Source: Lingula anatina
Taxonomy: Eukaryota > Brachiopoda > Lingulata > Lingulida > Lingulidae
NCBI RefSeq assembly: GCF_001039355.2
Contig: NW_019774624.1
Coordinates: 1,824,838 to 1,863,168, forward strand
Reading direction: 5' to 3'
DNA: 38,331 nt
Below, one piece after another: positions 10,192 through 21,121 of the stretch. The notes beneath the pieces were generated by a model. The model was not told where the DNA came from. It saw nothing but the letters and a program-made list of their open reading frames with translations, and did no database searches. Each line of letters begins with the position of its first letter. The stretch's first letter is position 1. The position numbers and the translations under genes are program-made.

Positions 10192-13100
10192 CTGTAAAGT
10201 AAAAAAAATACAACGGTCATTCATTTGGATTTATGGACTTTGGCACCCTTTGCTGTAGTGACAACTGCAAAGTGAGTTTATTGCAACTACAGGTAAACAA
10301 TATATTTTTCTAAAGCGAAAAATGTCATAACAATTCAATGAAACCTGCTATTGTATTTCTTTTCACAATAACCGACCAACTGAGCTAAAGAGCACTTATT
10401 ATGAAAGTCTTTGTAACCAAGATTGATGATATATGATTTGAATTGATAAATACTATTATTCGAAATAAACAAAGCTTAAGAATAACCTGTAGGAGACGTA
10501 TCAGATATTAAGCTGATAAGAACAGATACTACACTTTGATCTTAGCCAAAAGGCCGAGAAGCGGGACGAAGAGCAATGATGATGAAGAATAACCTCAATA
10601 CCTTTAAAACAGACTTTGATCTCGCTTGTTAAACTGTTCTTTAATGTCTATTGCCTGTGACATTATCACATCAGATATTCAAAACACTATTCAAAAGCGC
10701 TTCTCAAAGCCTTTGCATCCTTACGGCCCATCCCTATAATCGAAATCTACCTATAGAGATATCAAACTAAACTTGATTGAACAAATAAGGAAGTGTAAAT
10801 ATTTGGAACAAGGCAGAGGAATCTTATTGTAAAACTCGTTTTTTTTTTCGAATAAAAATTCGCCCGTGTGTCACTGGATATCAGTCACGCTTGCTAGATA
10901 AATACCTTCATTATACCACCGTTTGATTTCGGTTTACGTACCTGTTTCCAATTGCTTTAAAAATGAGAATGCAGGAGTGTTGGGCACCCGGCCTGGTTGT
11001 CCAAACCCTGGCTGGATTCCAAATGATGGAGCATTGTTGACAACCAATCCAACATCTATAGTCAGGTCTATGATGCTACTTAGTGGGACTAACAGAGAGG
11101 CAACGGACAGAATAAAAGAAGACAGCAGGTTTGCGGAGGTAACGGATGGTATATTAGCACTGGCGAAAAGACTAAGGACATCCAGAGCTGGTATGGTTGA
11201 TCGCAGAACAAGCTCGTAGCCTGAAAGCACTAAGCTGGGTTGGAGCAAACGCAGAGCGACCTGTAGTTGAGGAACAGTCTGTCTCACAGCAAGGGTAAAG
11301 GGCGAGGTTCGAGGAACTATACTTTCAATAGCCTGGTTAGCCAGAAAGATCTGGAATGGACTTAAGTTTGGTGGCCGAACTGGGACATTTCTTAAAAGAA
11401 GGCTAGCTGATTGAATTTGGTTGAACGCATTCTGAGTAAAGCCACGCTGAATAAACAGGTTTGCAACTGTGCTTGCAGTAGGGTTGTTCAAACCAGGCAA
11501 GAATTGCAGGTTAAGCAGTTGCCTACCAAGCTGAGCAGCGGCAATACGCCGAGTGGCTACCCCCAACAAAGACGCCTGTCCCAACCCTTGCTGCTGTGCA
11601 AGCTGCTGTATCAGTTGTTGTCTCAGCTGTTGTCCCAGCCGTTGTCTCGACCCAGCGACAATCTGAAGGGCAACGTTTTGGTTTACACCATTTCCAACAA
11701 GTTGTGAGATAAGTATCCTATCTGATAAAATATTGCCCGGCAAAGCAAGGAATCTCTGGAAGGCCAAAGACACAGAAGCTACGGTCAAAGATGCAAGAGC
11801 ATTTTGCACAGCCTGCTGAGGAATTCCTGGTGGAAGAACAGGAATTTGACCGCTGGATAACAACTGAGCTTGCTGAACTAACTGTGCTGCCTGTAGCGGC
11901 GTAAGTTGCGCACCAGAAGCAGCAGCTAACAGAGATGCAAGTTGTGCCAGATCTGTAGTCACTAACGATTGCAAGGTTTGCACGGTGCCTAAAACTACTG
12001 CAGCCACAGACCCAACGTTCACCACTCCAATTCCGGGCACCACAATAAAATTTCCTGTTCCAACGCCTGGAAACTCTGGTGGGAAAACTGGACCTACGCC
12101 AGGGCCTGCAGTGGGAGCACCAGTTATTGCAGGCATACCACCAGTTTGCATCGACGGGGTAGGGGCCCCAGTCACAATAGGCGTGGCTGTCGGCGCATCG
12201 ATAAAAATGATAACTGTTCCTTTCATGCCTTTTTGGCCCTTCTCGGGTGAGGTAGCGGCCATACCCATCATCCCCTTTTGACCTTTCATTCCTTTGCTTC
12301 CTTTATTTCCCTGCTGTCCGGGTAAACCAGGGAAACCCTTCATCCCTTTTTGTCCTTTTGCCCTTCCTCGAGCACCTTTATCTCCTGTATCACCTGCAAT
12401 AAGGAATTGAATTATAAATATTAGCACTTTTCTTACTTCGAATTGTAATTACCTAGTGTCCTCAAGCAGTAAAGTCATGAAATACACCGTGTTGCTCAGT
12501 TATCATACATGTACAAGTTAGAATCATTTACTGCAAATAATCATTTTTTATATTTTGAACTGACGGCATGACTGTTCATAAGCAGAGATCACACCTTTCC
12601 ATAACTTTTCAGGGACCCAATAGGTAAACAGTCCCAAATATACTAGAGAAAGTAGTAAATTCAACTTTTTTCTGTTTGAATATTTATAAAAGGACATTTT
12701 AGCAGAGGACAGTGTCCTGTTTGGGGTTGAATCTGGGGATCAGGAGACAAAGGCCCATAGTGAGGACCCCAATGTTCACAATGTTCATATCCTTCAGAAT
12801 GTACCTAATTTTTCCATATACAGTGTAACTGATATTATATAAAAATAAATGAAAAGAAATGTGGATACTTCAGATCAAACATTGGTAAAGACCTACTTGG
12901 AAATAAGCCAGGGCCCCGTATCTCGAAAGCGTCGCGTATTGCGAATCGCTATATCAAATAGAGGCTACGATGTATTATATGGGACGAGTATGGGCGAGTT
13001 ATGGAATCGAGACGCTTGTGCACGATCGCAATGAGCGATGCTTTCAAGATATGGGACCCAGATCTGTCCGTATGCGTTCTCTACAAACAGTATTTTTGCT

Positions 13101-16100
13101 TCAATTAAAATTCATGTTTTGTACGTTTATTCTCTTCGCTATTATTTAATGTATACATATATTAATAATAAAAATTTACTACTACTTTTACTACTACTAC
13201 TACTACTATTACGTGTGATCAACGGTCAGCCGAAGGCTTTCGTGGATGTTTTAAAGGTCTTCGCATAATAAATTTTTTAAAAAATTGAGATGCATTATAG
13301 TGACAATGGATGAAAAGAAATTGAAAATCATTGCAATTAAATCATGATGAAATGATGATTTCGTTTTTTATGACGTAATGGCCTAAACGGGCCACTTTGC
13401 AAACTTCCAATTAAAAAAACAAAACAAAACAAATAAAACTACAGAAGAAAAGGAACTATGCACATACACGCGTGGTACAAAATATAATGGGTGTCAATGT
13501 GAAATTTTATTTGATTAGTTTGTTTTCTTGGGTGTGTAAATCATACAGCCAGTGGTGGTTGTACTTTTCTATTTTACTAAAGAGAATGCCAAATGAATAA
13601 TATGTACTGTTTATCGAGAAATTCAATTTTTCATTCATATACGAAATCCTCGAGTGGCACGAAATATAATAGTCTTATAAAAGCTGAAGTCCCCTACCTT
13701 GCATACCAACTGTTCCAGGTGGGCCTCTCATTCCCGGGGGACCAGGAATACCGACAGTTCCTGGTGGACCATCTGTTCCTGGTGGCCCTCCTGTTCCCCG
13801 CGGCCCTCCTGTTCCGGGTGGCCCTCCAGTTCCCGGTGGACCCCCTGTGCCTGTTGGGCCACCGATTGCTGGTGGACCACCTGTTCCTGGTGGCCCGCCA
13901 GTTCCCGGTGGGCCCCCAGTCCCTGGTGGTCCTCCTGTTCCAGGTGGTCCTCCTGTTCCAGGTGGGCCTCCAGTACCTGGTGGGCCTCCAGTACCTGGTG
14001 GACCACCGGTCCCCGGTGGACCTCCTGTGCCTGATGGGCCACCTGTGGCGGGGGGGCCACCCGTCCCAGGTGGATCCCCTGTTCCTGGTGGACCACCTGT
14101 CCCTGGAGGCCCGCCTGTTCCAGGAGGCCCGCCAGTTCTTGGTGGGCCCCCGGTCCCAGGCGGTCCACCTGTACCCGGAGGTCCACCTGTCCCTGGAGGA
14201 CCCCCTGTTCCTGATGGACCTCCTGTGCCTGGTGGACCTCCTGTGCCTGGTGGCCCTCCTGTTCCTGGTGACCCTCCTGTGCCTGGTGGACCACCCGTTC
14301 CCGGTGGGCCTCCTGTTCCCGGTGGGCCTCCTGTCCCTGGGGGGCCTCCTGTCCCTGGCGGACCCCCTGTGCCGGGGGTCCTCCCGTTCCTGGTGGGCTT
14401 CCTGTTCCTGGTGGTCCTCCCGATCCTGGCGGGCCTCTTGTTCCTGGAGGGCCTCCTGTTCCTGGGGGGGCTCCTGTTCCAAGTGGGCCTCCTGTTCCTG
14501 GGGGGCCTCCCGTTCCTGGGGGTCCACCAGTTCCTGGAGGTCCTCCCGTGCCTGACGGGCCTCCCGTTCCGGGTGGTCCACCTGTTCCTGGAGGTCCTCC
14601 CGTGCCTGGCGGGCCTCCTGTTCCCGTCGGGGGAGGAAACGTGAATTGAGCAAAAATTGCGTCTAGAACAGAAAAAAATATGTTGCTTATTTATACATAA
14701 AATGTATTTTACTATTTGTGTTATTCAGGCAACTAAACACACTGAACAATAGAAGTGTCACCCCCTAACTCAGAGTAATAAAAGTAGGCAGATCTTGGGT
14801 AGTTATAATGCCTGGTCTACTTATAATGTGACTAATGAGTATAAAACCGCTATACCATGGAATTGTATTATTGGTCTTGTACATGTACAGCAAATGTTAT
14901 TCCTGTCTTCCTCCAATATGGCATGATACAGGCAATTATCTAACTGTTATAGGTGCAAGTTATAAACTGAAGAGGCGGAATATCGATACAATTGAATTGT
15001 TCAGTCAGAACCGTGCAGAGGGTCTGGTCTCGGTTTAGAAACACTGGATCAAGAGACAAATTGCCTCTGATGGGTCGTCCCAGAAAAACTACTGGCCGTG
15101 AAGACCGACGACTGATTTGGATGTCCAGGTTGTCAAAGTTCGACACTGCTTGTCAGTTGACAACACAGTGGAACAATTTCACACATAAGAATGTGTCTGT
15201 GAAAATTGCTAAGCGTCGGTTACATGCTCAGAGAGTGTAAAGCAGGGTAGCAAGACTGAAACCTCTTATATCGTTACAAGACAGGCAACGTAGAGTGAAC
15301 TAGGGTCAACAGGATCTGGAACTGGACAGTCCATGACAATTGGTCCTATAATTTTTTTCTGATGAGTGTCGCGTTGGTCTGACCTCTGATGACAGACGGG
15401 CACGATGCTGGCGAACTGCTGGTAAAGCATTTGAACCACATGCACTGAATTTTCGAACCCGGAGCAGCATATTCATCTTGGTGTGGGGCTGTATCAGCAT
15501 CCATGGCGTGGGCGAATTGATAGTGGTTGATGGAAACATGAATCACTAGAAATATATCGATGTCAGGCTTGCTACCATCTATTACTAACATGTTTGGTGA
15601 CAGGAATTATCCATTTGTTCACCAGGATGACAATGCTCCTTGTCACAGGCCCAGAGCAGTTGATGATTGGTTTGACCAACAGGACATTCGCAGGGTGATG
15701 TGGCCTGCCCAGAGTCCTGATGCAAACATAATAGAAAATGCTAAGAATGATATGTCAAAACTTTTGAAAAATGCCCGTCTAACCAGCAGAGAAACACATG
15801 TTTCATGTTTGGGCCAGCATGAGCCCTGAACGCATCATACAATTATGTGAATCCTTGCCTCGTAGACTGGCACCTATTATTAGGTCACGTGGCTATGCCA
15901 CTAAGTACTAATTTTGGACTTGAAACTGCATATTTTGGTAGAATGAATATTTTGTTCTCATTTTGTGATTTTTTGTGAAATTTGATGTTAATAAAATGAT
16001 ACCAGGAGCATATCATTCCACAGTCATTTATCTCCCCCATAGTATTTGTTCAGTAGGGGTGACACTTCTATTGTCCAGTGTGTGTATATTAATTGTATTA

Positions 16101-16360
16101 TTTTTCACCTACCTCCCTCTGCATTAAAAGTATATTCGATTTGAATACAACAAAATTGGTATAAATTTGGATACTGATGAAAAAAAGATAAAAGACAAAT
16201 AGGCCTACATTTATTATTTAGATACATATATGCTTAGTATATAAAAACAGAAAAGAAAGTGTTCCAAAACGCATATTTTTCAATTTTTGTCATTTGTCAA
16301 TGTTCAACAGATCATACGTCAGTAAATCTACTTTAAACAAAAATAATAATAATAATAATA

Positions 16361-16410
<50 letters not shown>

Positions 16411-17170
16411 AATAAATGATAATGATTAATAAATGATTATAAATGATAAATAATAATAATGAAATAAAAGAGGAATGGACAGATAAATAAAGAAACAGTT
16501 TATCTTATTTTAAGAAAGATTTAAACCAATACCTCAGTAGTTACCTGAAATATTAACATCATATAGCATTTATCAATACCAAAATCGATGACGCATGGCT
16601 TGGGTAAGCCTTTCAAGCCAATTTTACTAAAATTCGTTTTATCTTCTTACAGTTGGCCATTTAATATTGATGGCAAACCCTGCTCACAAGTGTGCCGCGT
16701 ACGAAAGGCCATGACAAAAACAATATTGAAATGTAGAAAACAATAAAAATGATTATTCAGAGGTAGCTCCGGTTTCACAAAAAAAGCTTTAGTTGGGTTC
16801 CCTGGCTAAGAACTTAATAACGGACATTACATGGTCACATGCGCACGTCTTACCCTATCGGGTACAGTGTTAAGGCATTCTCACGGAACTCCTATTCAAC
16901 TAAGCCATGGAACAGGCTTAGTTTTTTGTGAAACTGAGGCCTGTAAAATCCTAGGCCCCCTAGGCTTAGTAGTCTGCCAAGATTCATACATATTCCATCA
17001 CAGACTGAAACTTCAACAGCATAGCAATTCAAGTTGCGTTTTATTCCCAATCCCTTCTCTTGGTACTCAGGAGAAAAGAGAAGTTTTTTTACAGTATTCG
17101 CTAGACATTTTAACTTACCAAACAACACAAGGAACGTGCTGTACCTCATAAGATAATGTTGATCCATCAT
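10040..17170 (-). CDS. Secreted-then-anchored collagen-like protein with C-terminal membrane helix
   Basis: Four coding exons on the - strand: 17170-17119, 14662-13698, 12393-10942 and 10191-10040 (stop TAG). All three coding junctions are phase 1 with good AG/GT sites, and the split codons make Asp, Gly and Asp. The predicted protein is about 873 residues if one missing base at 14374-14378 is allowed. Order: signal peptide; (Gly-Pro-Pro-Gly-Thr-Gly)n collagen; Gly-X-Y with many Lys; Thr/Pro/Gly linker; about 360 residues rich in Leu, Ala, Gln, Val and Ser without Cys or Trp; a transmembrane helix; a 6-residue tail. The known membrane collagens (XIII, XVII, XXIII, XXV) are type II; this one reads as type I. 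Role in matrix, cuticle, adhesion or fibre formation is inference. I know no family with this order. Confidence 0.85.
10488..10563 (-). pseudogene. Truncated U2 snRNA (5' fragment)
   Basis: On the - strand the run from CGCTTCTCGGCCTTTTGGCT through the branch-site recognition region GTGTAGTATCTGTTC and on to CTGATACGTC matches the 5' part of metazoan U2 snRNA. After the start of stem IIa it diverges, and the Sm site and 3' stem-loops are absent. It lies inside the last intron of the collagen gene on the same strand. It cannot make a working U2 particle as it stands. Confidence 0.9.
10942..12393 (-). CDS. Exon: Lys-rich collagen segment and Cys-free Leu/Ala/Gln domain
   Basis: Acceptor TTATTGCAG, donor GTACGT; 1452 bases. 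Residues 1-45 continue the Gly-X-Y register (GDTGDKGAR, one single-residue break, then [15 protein letters not shown]), followed by another short KGQKGMKG. Residues 65-115 are a Thr/Pro/Gly linker. From about 115 to 484 the chain is rich in Leu, Ala, Val, Gln and Ser, with a Gln run ([17 protein letters not shown]), no Cys, no Trp, one Tyr and one N-glycosylation sequon (NLS). The composition recalls silk-type or helical assembly domains, but no homology is claimed. Confidence 0.9.
12911..13059. mobile_element. Palindromic MITE-like element
   Basis: The left arm GGGCCCCGTATCTCGAAAGC is mirrored on the right by the reverse complement of GGGTCCCATATCTTGAAAGC, and the arms stay similar further in (TCGC..ATTGCGA). 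It is about 149 bp, with no coding capacity. It lies in the intron between the two collagen exons. Confidence 0.7.
13172..13209. repeat. ACT/TAC microsatellite
   Basis: Short tandem triplets of TACTAC type in an intron of the collagen gene. Confidence 0.8.
13698..14662 (-). CDS. Collagen-repeat exon, (Gly-Pro-Pro-Gly-Thr-Gly)n
   Basis: Acceptor TGTTCTAG, donor GTAGGG. It codes [17 protein letters not shown] and then hexapeptide units read as the triplets G-P-P and G-T-G, ending [18 protein letters not shown]. The other frames on both strands are also open because the unit is 18 bases long. The exon has 965 bases, while the flanking phases demand a length divisible by 3 (966 would fit). The unit at 14374-14378 has five G where the repeat predicts one more base, so a single deletion explains both facts. 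Confidence 0.9.
13700..14640. repeat. 18-bp coding minisatellite, about 50 units
   Basis: On the + strand the unit is roughly GGTGGNCCTCCTGTTCCT with changes mostly at third positions of the collagen frame. Only occasional units have an altered amino acid. Adjacent identical units near 13930-13995 suggest recent slippage or unequal crossing-over. Confidence 0.95.
14736..16084 (+). mobile_element. Tc1/mariner-type DNA transposon, inactive
   Basis: A 1349-bp element bounded by inverted repeats (ACAATAGAAGTGTCACCCC at the left, its reverse complement at the right) and by TA on both sides (14734-14735 and 16085-16086), the target duplication typical of Tc1/mariner. It sits in the first coding intron of the collagen gene, in the opposite orientation. 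Confidence 0.95.
14940..15838 (+). pseudogene. Broken Tc1-type transposase
   Basis: Pieces in different frames show the family: a helix-turn-helix region near 14992-15060, the GRPRKT linker near 15075, and a C-terminal catalytic part with HQDDNAPCH near 15625 and [13 protein letters not shown] near 15705, which carry the second Asp and the Glu position of the DDE triad. Stops and frame changes (for example near 15040, 15240 and 15300-15550) break it, so it is inactive. Confidence 0.9.
16341..16409. repeat. AAT/ATT inverted microsatellite
   Basis: AAT repeats switch to ATT repeats, forming a long potential hairpin just before duplication copy B begins. Confidence 0.95.
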
Positions 17171-17473
17171 GAAGCGTGGGACACCTAGAAGAAAACCATG
17201 TCAGTTGTTTTTTTTTAAATGAGAATTGTGTTTTTAGAACATTTTTTAAATCTTTTTTTTTTTTCGACAAAATTCTCTAATCATGTCCTTAAGAGGACAT
17301 AAGGTCACCGAAAAGATCGTTTTCCCAATGTTATGAAATATAGGGACAACTTAGGCCTAAATATGCCAAACTCAACATTTACAATTAAAAGAATTACATG
17401 CATTTATGCGGTACCAGAACAACTGTAAATAATCTAATATTTGTACCTTGATACAGGCAATTATACATATGTA
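16409..17473. repeat. Copy B of the ~1.05-kb duplication (within the collagen gene)
   Basis: Direct repeat of 7702-8749 with high identity. This copy is in place, carrying the signal-peptide exon used by the collagen gene. The match ends at TATGTA 17473. Confidence 0.95.
17119..17184 (-). CDS. Signal-peptide exon of the collagen gene
   Basis: Acceptor TTCTTCTAG before 17184, donor GTAAGT after 17119. Coding starts at ATG 17170 (a second ATG follows directly) and gives [17 protein letters not shown]. The next exon adds DAIFAQ then FTFPPP, so a signal peptide with a hydrophobic core YSTFLVLF and a cut near AQ is plausible. It belongs to duplication copy B. Confidence 0.85.
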
Positions 17474-17660
17474 CATGCAGGCCCAATAGAGCGCATGAGA
17501 AACATCGAAACTCCTGAACTAAGGATTCACCTAACGAACATCTACCTTCAATTGTTTAGCAATTAAGTCGATATGGCTTACGCTTTGCATGATTTGTTAC
17601 TTTTCTCTGTTGACAGAAAAAGATATTTTAAGTTCCTAGGGTCACAATAGGCCTACTTAC

Positions 17661-17868
17661 CTGAACAAGCATGTCTCCTTAATAAGAAAATGCCGGGAAG
17701 AGTCCGTCGCAGTCCTTCACACTGTAAACCCTAAAACAGCTCTTTCTCTCATTTGTTTGCTCCCCTAACCGCGTCAAACTGTGAAGATTTGAAAGCAGCC
17801 CCCAAGCGCAGACGACACGTTGTCAAGCCCTATCGGAAAAGGCACTATTCCATTGCATACACTTCCGG
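17661..17868 (-). promoter_or_regulatory. Probable 5' UTR exon and promoter side of the collagen gene
   Basis: On the - strand a strong donor CAG|GTAAGTAGG ends at 17661. Upstream the sequence is richer in GC, and an ETS-like CCGGAAGTG lies at 17868-17860. The exon would join the acceptor at 17184. The true transcription start cannot be read from the sequence. No TATA box is evident. Confidence 0.4.
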
Positions 17869-18141
17869 CTGCCCTCGGGTGCTGGGACGTACCGATAAAA
17901 TTTCGCCCTAAAATATTACACGTCCCTATACTCCCGTTACCGATAGATACATAAAGGAAAAACTGATTATTACAACTGTTCCATATTGTTTTATGGGCTA
18001 GCGTGCATACGATTTTATGATCGAAACAATAAAATATGAATACAATAGAGAGATAAGGTTTATCTATATTTTGCGAGTTTTTTAGGTCGTATCATAAAAG
18101 CTGTGTGTGGCCGACATCCATACTGATTTCTATTCATCTTT

Positions 18142-18230
18142 TAAAAACGACTCCAACAGGGAAATATGAAAAAGCGGTTTGGAATAAAAACGACTCCAAC
18201 AGCGAAATATGAAAAAGCGATTTGGAAACG
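18142..18230. repeat. Two tandem ~44-bp units
   Basis: AACGACTCCAACAG.GAAATATGAAAAAGCG..TTTGGAA occurs twice in a row with few differences. Confidence 0.85.
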
Positions 18231-18394
18231 ATTCCTCTGGCGTCTTGTTGTAGTCATTTTGGATTCTGAAAACCAAGGATTGGGGGGGTGCAGTATTCAG
18301 TGTCCTTTGGCTGTTCCCAGAAATCAACACTGTCACGTTAATGAATATTTCAATTAAAAATTGAAATAGATATTTATTTCAGTATGGTATAATT

Positions 18395-18609
18395 TTCCCT
18401 TACGAAAATTTCCTATGGGGTCCTTTAGGAAATTGGTCCAAAATCCTATAAGATCCAATGATTTATTTGCCCTGAAACCTTGTATTGTAAAAGGAAAATG
18501 AATTCTTATAGAGTCTCTTGGGGTACTGATGGATTTCTATTGTCTTGTAGGATTCCTTTAGAGTCCCACAGTCCTATAGGACGTCCCATAGGAAATTTTC
18601 GCAAGGGAA
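18395..18609. mobile_element. Foldback MITE-like element
   Basis: TTCCCTTACGAAAATTTCCT at the left is matched by the reverse complement of TTCCCTTGCGAAAATTTCCT at the right, and the arms continue through TATGGG and GTCCTxTAGGA. About 215 bp, non-coding. Confidence 0.75.
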
Positions 18610-18664
18610 CGTTCTCTATATTGCTTATACTGTATGTGATGAGTTTCATTAATTTATAATTTTC

Positions 18665-18878
18665 CATCTCTCCCTCTCCCTCCGACTCCTGCCCCCTCTC
18701 CCTCTCACACACAGACTCTCTCTCTCTCTCTCTTCTTTGGCTCCCCCAATCTCTCTCCCTCTCTCTGGATCCTCTCTACCTCTCTCTCTCTCTTTGGCTC
18801 CCTCTTTCTCTTTGCCTCCCCCCTCTCTTTGGCTCTCTCTCTCCCTGGCTTCTCTCTCTTTCTTTGGCTCCCTCTACC

Positions 18879-18938
<60 letters not shown>

Positions 18939-18955
18939 TACACACACACTTCAAA
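18665..18955. repeat. CT-rich satellite-like tract ending in CA repeat
   Basis: Almost pure pyrimidine on the + strand: (CT)n with GGCTCCCTCT-type interruptions, a clean (CT)n at about 18886-18926 and then (CA)n to about 18950. Such tracts can form triplex structures. The long Ser/Leu open frames here are an artefact of the repeat. Confidence 0.95.
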
Positions 18956-20723
18956 TGTTATATTTTGATTTCTCATATGTTTTAAACCTATTACTGGATT
19001 TACAGTTTAGTCCAGTTGACGACGTTGCGTTTCCCTTGCAAAGGCTTCCAAACAAGACTAAATCTATTATATTGCTAGCGTACATCCCTACAAATCCTAC
19101 AGTGTTATTCTTGTAAATGCCATGAATTATTCTGAAGCAAAGGTTCATGTAATCATGATGAATGATATAAAAATAAGATCTATGAAATCTATGTTGTTTT
19201 TTACCAATTAGATTCATCTGAAGTGTGTTTAAACTTAACCAAGCTGGATATTCTTATACTGAAGGTATGCATCCTTTTGAAACCTACAATGCTAGTGTCA
19301 GTAAGAAGCACAAAAATTCGCCTCTGTACCAATTGCGATCGCTGTACATATACTTTATTGACTTCTCCAAATATGAAAACATGATCTTTTGCCGAAGGGG
19401 GTAGAACTCCCAAGCCAAAAGTGCGTTGATTGGAGAAATAATTCTGTCCTTTTGTCTCCTTTAAACATAGTACTCTGTAGATGATTATGTGCATGGAACT
19501 TAAAGGGATAATAACTCTTCGTATGAGATCTATATTTCACAATAAAAACATTGTGAATAACTCATAGTAATATAGTATATTCTGTTAACCACAAAAAAGG
19601 GCAGTTATAGCTATTATTCTGATATCTGAGTTTGTCTTTAGACCACGTGACCTCCATTAATGGCTGTACTTTTTAGAAAACCAAACTTTTTAGAAAAAAA
19701 ACAGGGACTAATTTTGAATGTAAAAATGGATTCGTCCCCCCTACTAAAAGCTGTAAGGGGGTAATTAACTGTCGTGCGCGCTCGGCTGACTGCAATTTAG
19801 CGTGAACCCCCAGGGAGTTAGGTCGATCCGGATGGATCTATCTAAATCTTTGGGAATACATTCTAAAAGAGAGATGAAGAGAATGAAAATTTAAGGTCTT
19901 GCCTGGGACTGTCTGCTAAGCGTACACGTGTCTTGCCAAGAAAAGGTGGCAAGGCGATTTGTTAAAACAAAAATGAAAAGCATGAAATTTGAGTTTGCTC
20001 AGCAAAGTATGCTTTCAAACAAATTTAATTGATATAAATGGATTTAGGGAAACCTTTAGTGAGGTGAAGAAATGCGTGTACGAGGGCTGGCATAAAAAAA
20101 AATACGTACGCCAAATATGTGGGTATATAAAAACTGCCATCAAAATTTACTTTCTGAGTCATCTCTCAAATGTGTGTTTTGAACTGCCATAGTTAATTTG
20201 GTGTCTCTTATGAAAATATTTGAGAACATAGATTTATTTGACAGTTATCAGTAGAATTATAAGTTACACCTGAGAAGAACCGATTTCGGCTGACACATAC
20301 ATGTAGTCGTCCATTTCTCAGCAGACATGACATTTGTCCGGAACCCTGCGGGTTTTTAGTTCAATTCTGGTGGCTCCTCAGTTTCACCAAGTTTAAGTGT
20401 TTGGTCCCACAATTGATGTTCAGAAGTTTTTAAAAACATATCTGTGTTAGTCAACATTATTACAGGAGGCGGATTCGGGCAGTTTTCACAGTTTCTGGAA
20501 ACGTTTGCAGATTTTTTTTAAGAATATGCTTATCTTATCGTGACTCTACTAATTAACTAACAAAAACAACTGTAAGGCCCAGCAGGCTTCCAAGAGACGG
20601 TCAAAATAGCCATCTAATTAATTACACCTTCCAAGGTTTTTTCGTGATCAGCTTGTTAAAGCTCACTTAATCGACGACTAATGAGCCTGTAAAACGGTGG
20701 ATTACAGGGCTCCTTCCCATAGG
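18956..20723. other. Non-coding interval
   Basis: Only short open frames with no domain, phase-matched neighbour or codon signal. I see nothing I can name. Confidence 0.5.
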
Positions 20724-21121
20724 CCCCATTCAGAATAGCGGACTAACTAGTCCGAGGGTCAAATATGAACGATCCATTTGAATGCTTCCCCACGACATAT
20801 GTATTCAGTGTCTATTAGGCTCCCTTCACATGACAATTCTATTTTCTAAAAATCTATTTTCTATTCGTGGTATCTTGTGATCACGGTCTGTGCCCTGAAT
20901 ACCCCACGGCGTAATTACTGGCAGCGTGAGCCAGTTACTTCCAAAGCTGTAATTAATTCTCGACTGCGCTCGGAGTGATCACAGGATACCGCGAATAGAA
21001 AATAGATTTTTAGAAAATAGATTTTTCATGTGAACGGAGTCTTAGCGGATTAGAAGGCAAGCTTTGTAGTGGGTCGCCATATTTGACCCTCGGACTAGTT
21101 TGTCCCCTTTTCTGAATGGGG
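20724..21121. mobile_element. 398-bp foldback element with nested inverted repeats
   Basis: The outer arms start CCCCATTCAGAA and share ACTAGTCCGAGGGTCAAATATG. A second inner pair of arms has TTCACATG, CTATTTTC, TAAAAATCTATTTTCTATTCG and TGATCAC. No open frame of note and no clear target duplication. Confidence 0.8.

Noticed and set aside
13593-14653. Long open frames on both strands over the 18-bp repeat
   Set aside because: They are other-frame shadows of the repeat. Only the - strand Gly-X-Y frame connects to neighbours by splice phase.
15306-15591. - strand frames inside the transposon
   Set aside because: Antisense shadows of the broken transposase.
18705-19116. Arg/Glu- and Ser/Leu-rich open frames
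   Set aside because: Products of the CT repeat; no splice or domain support.
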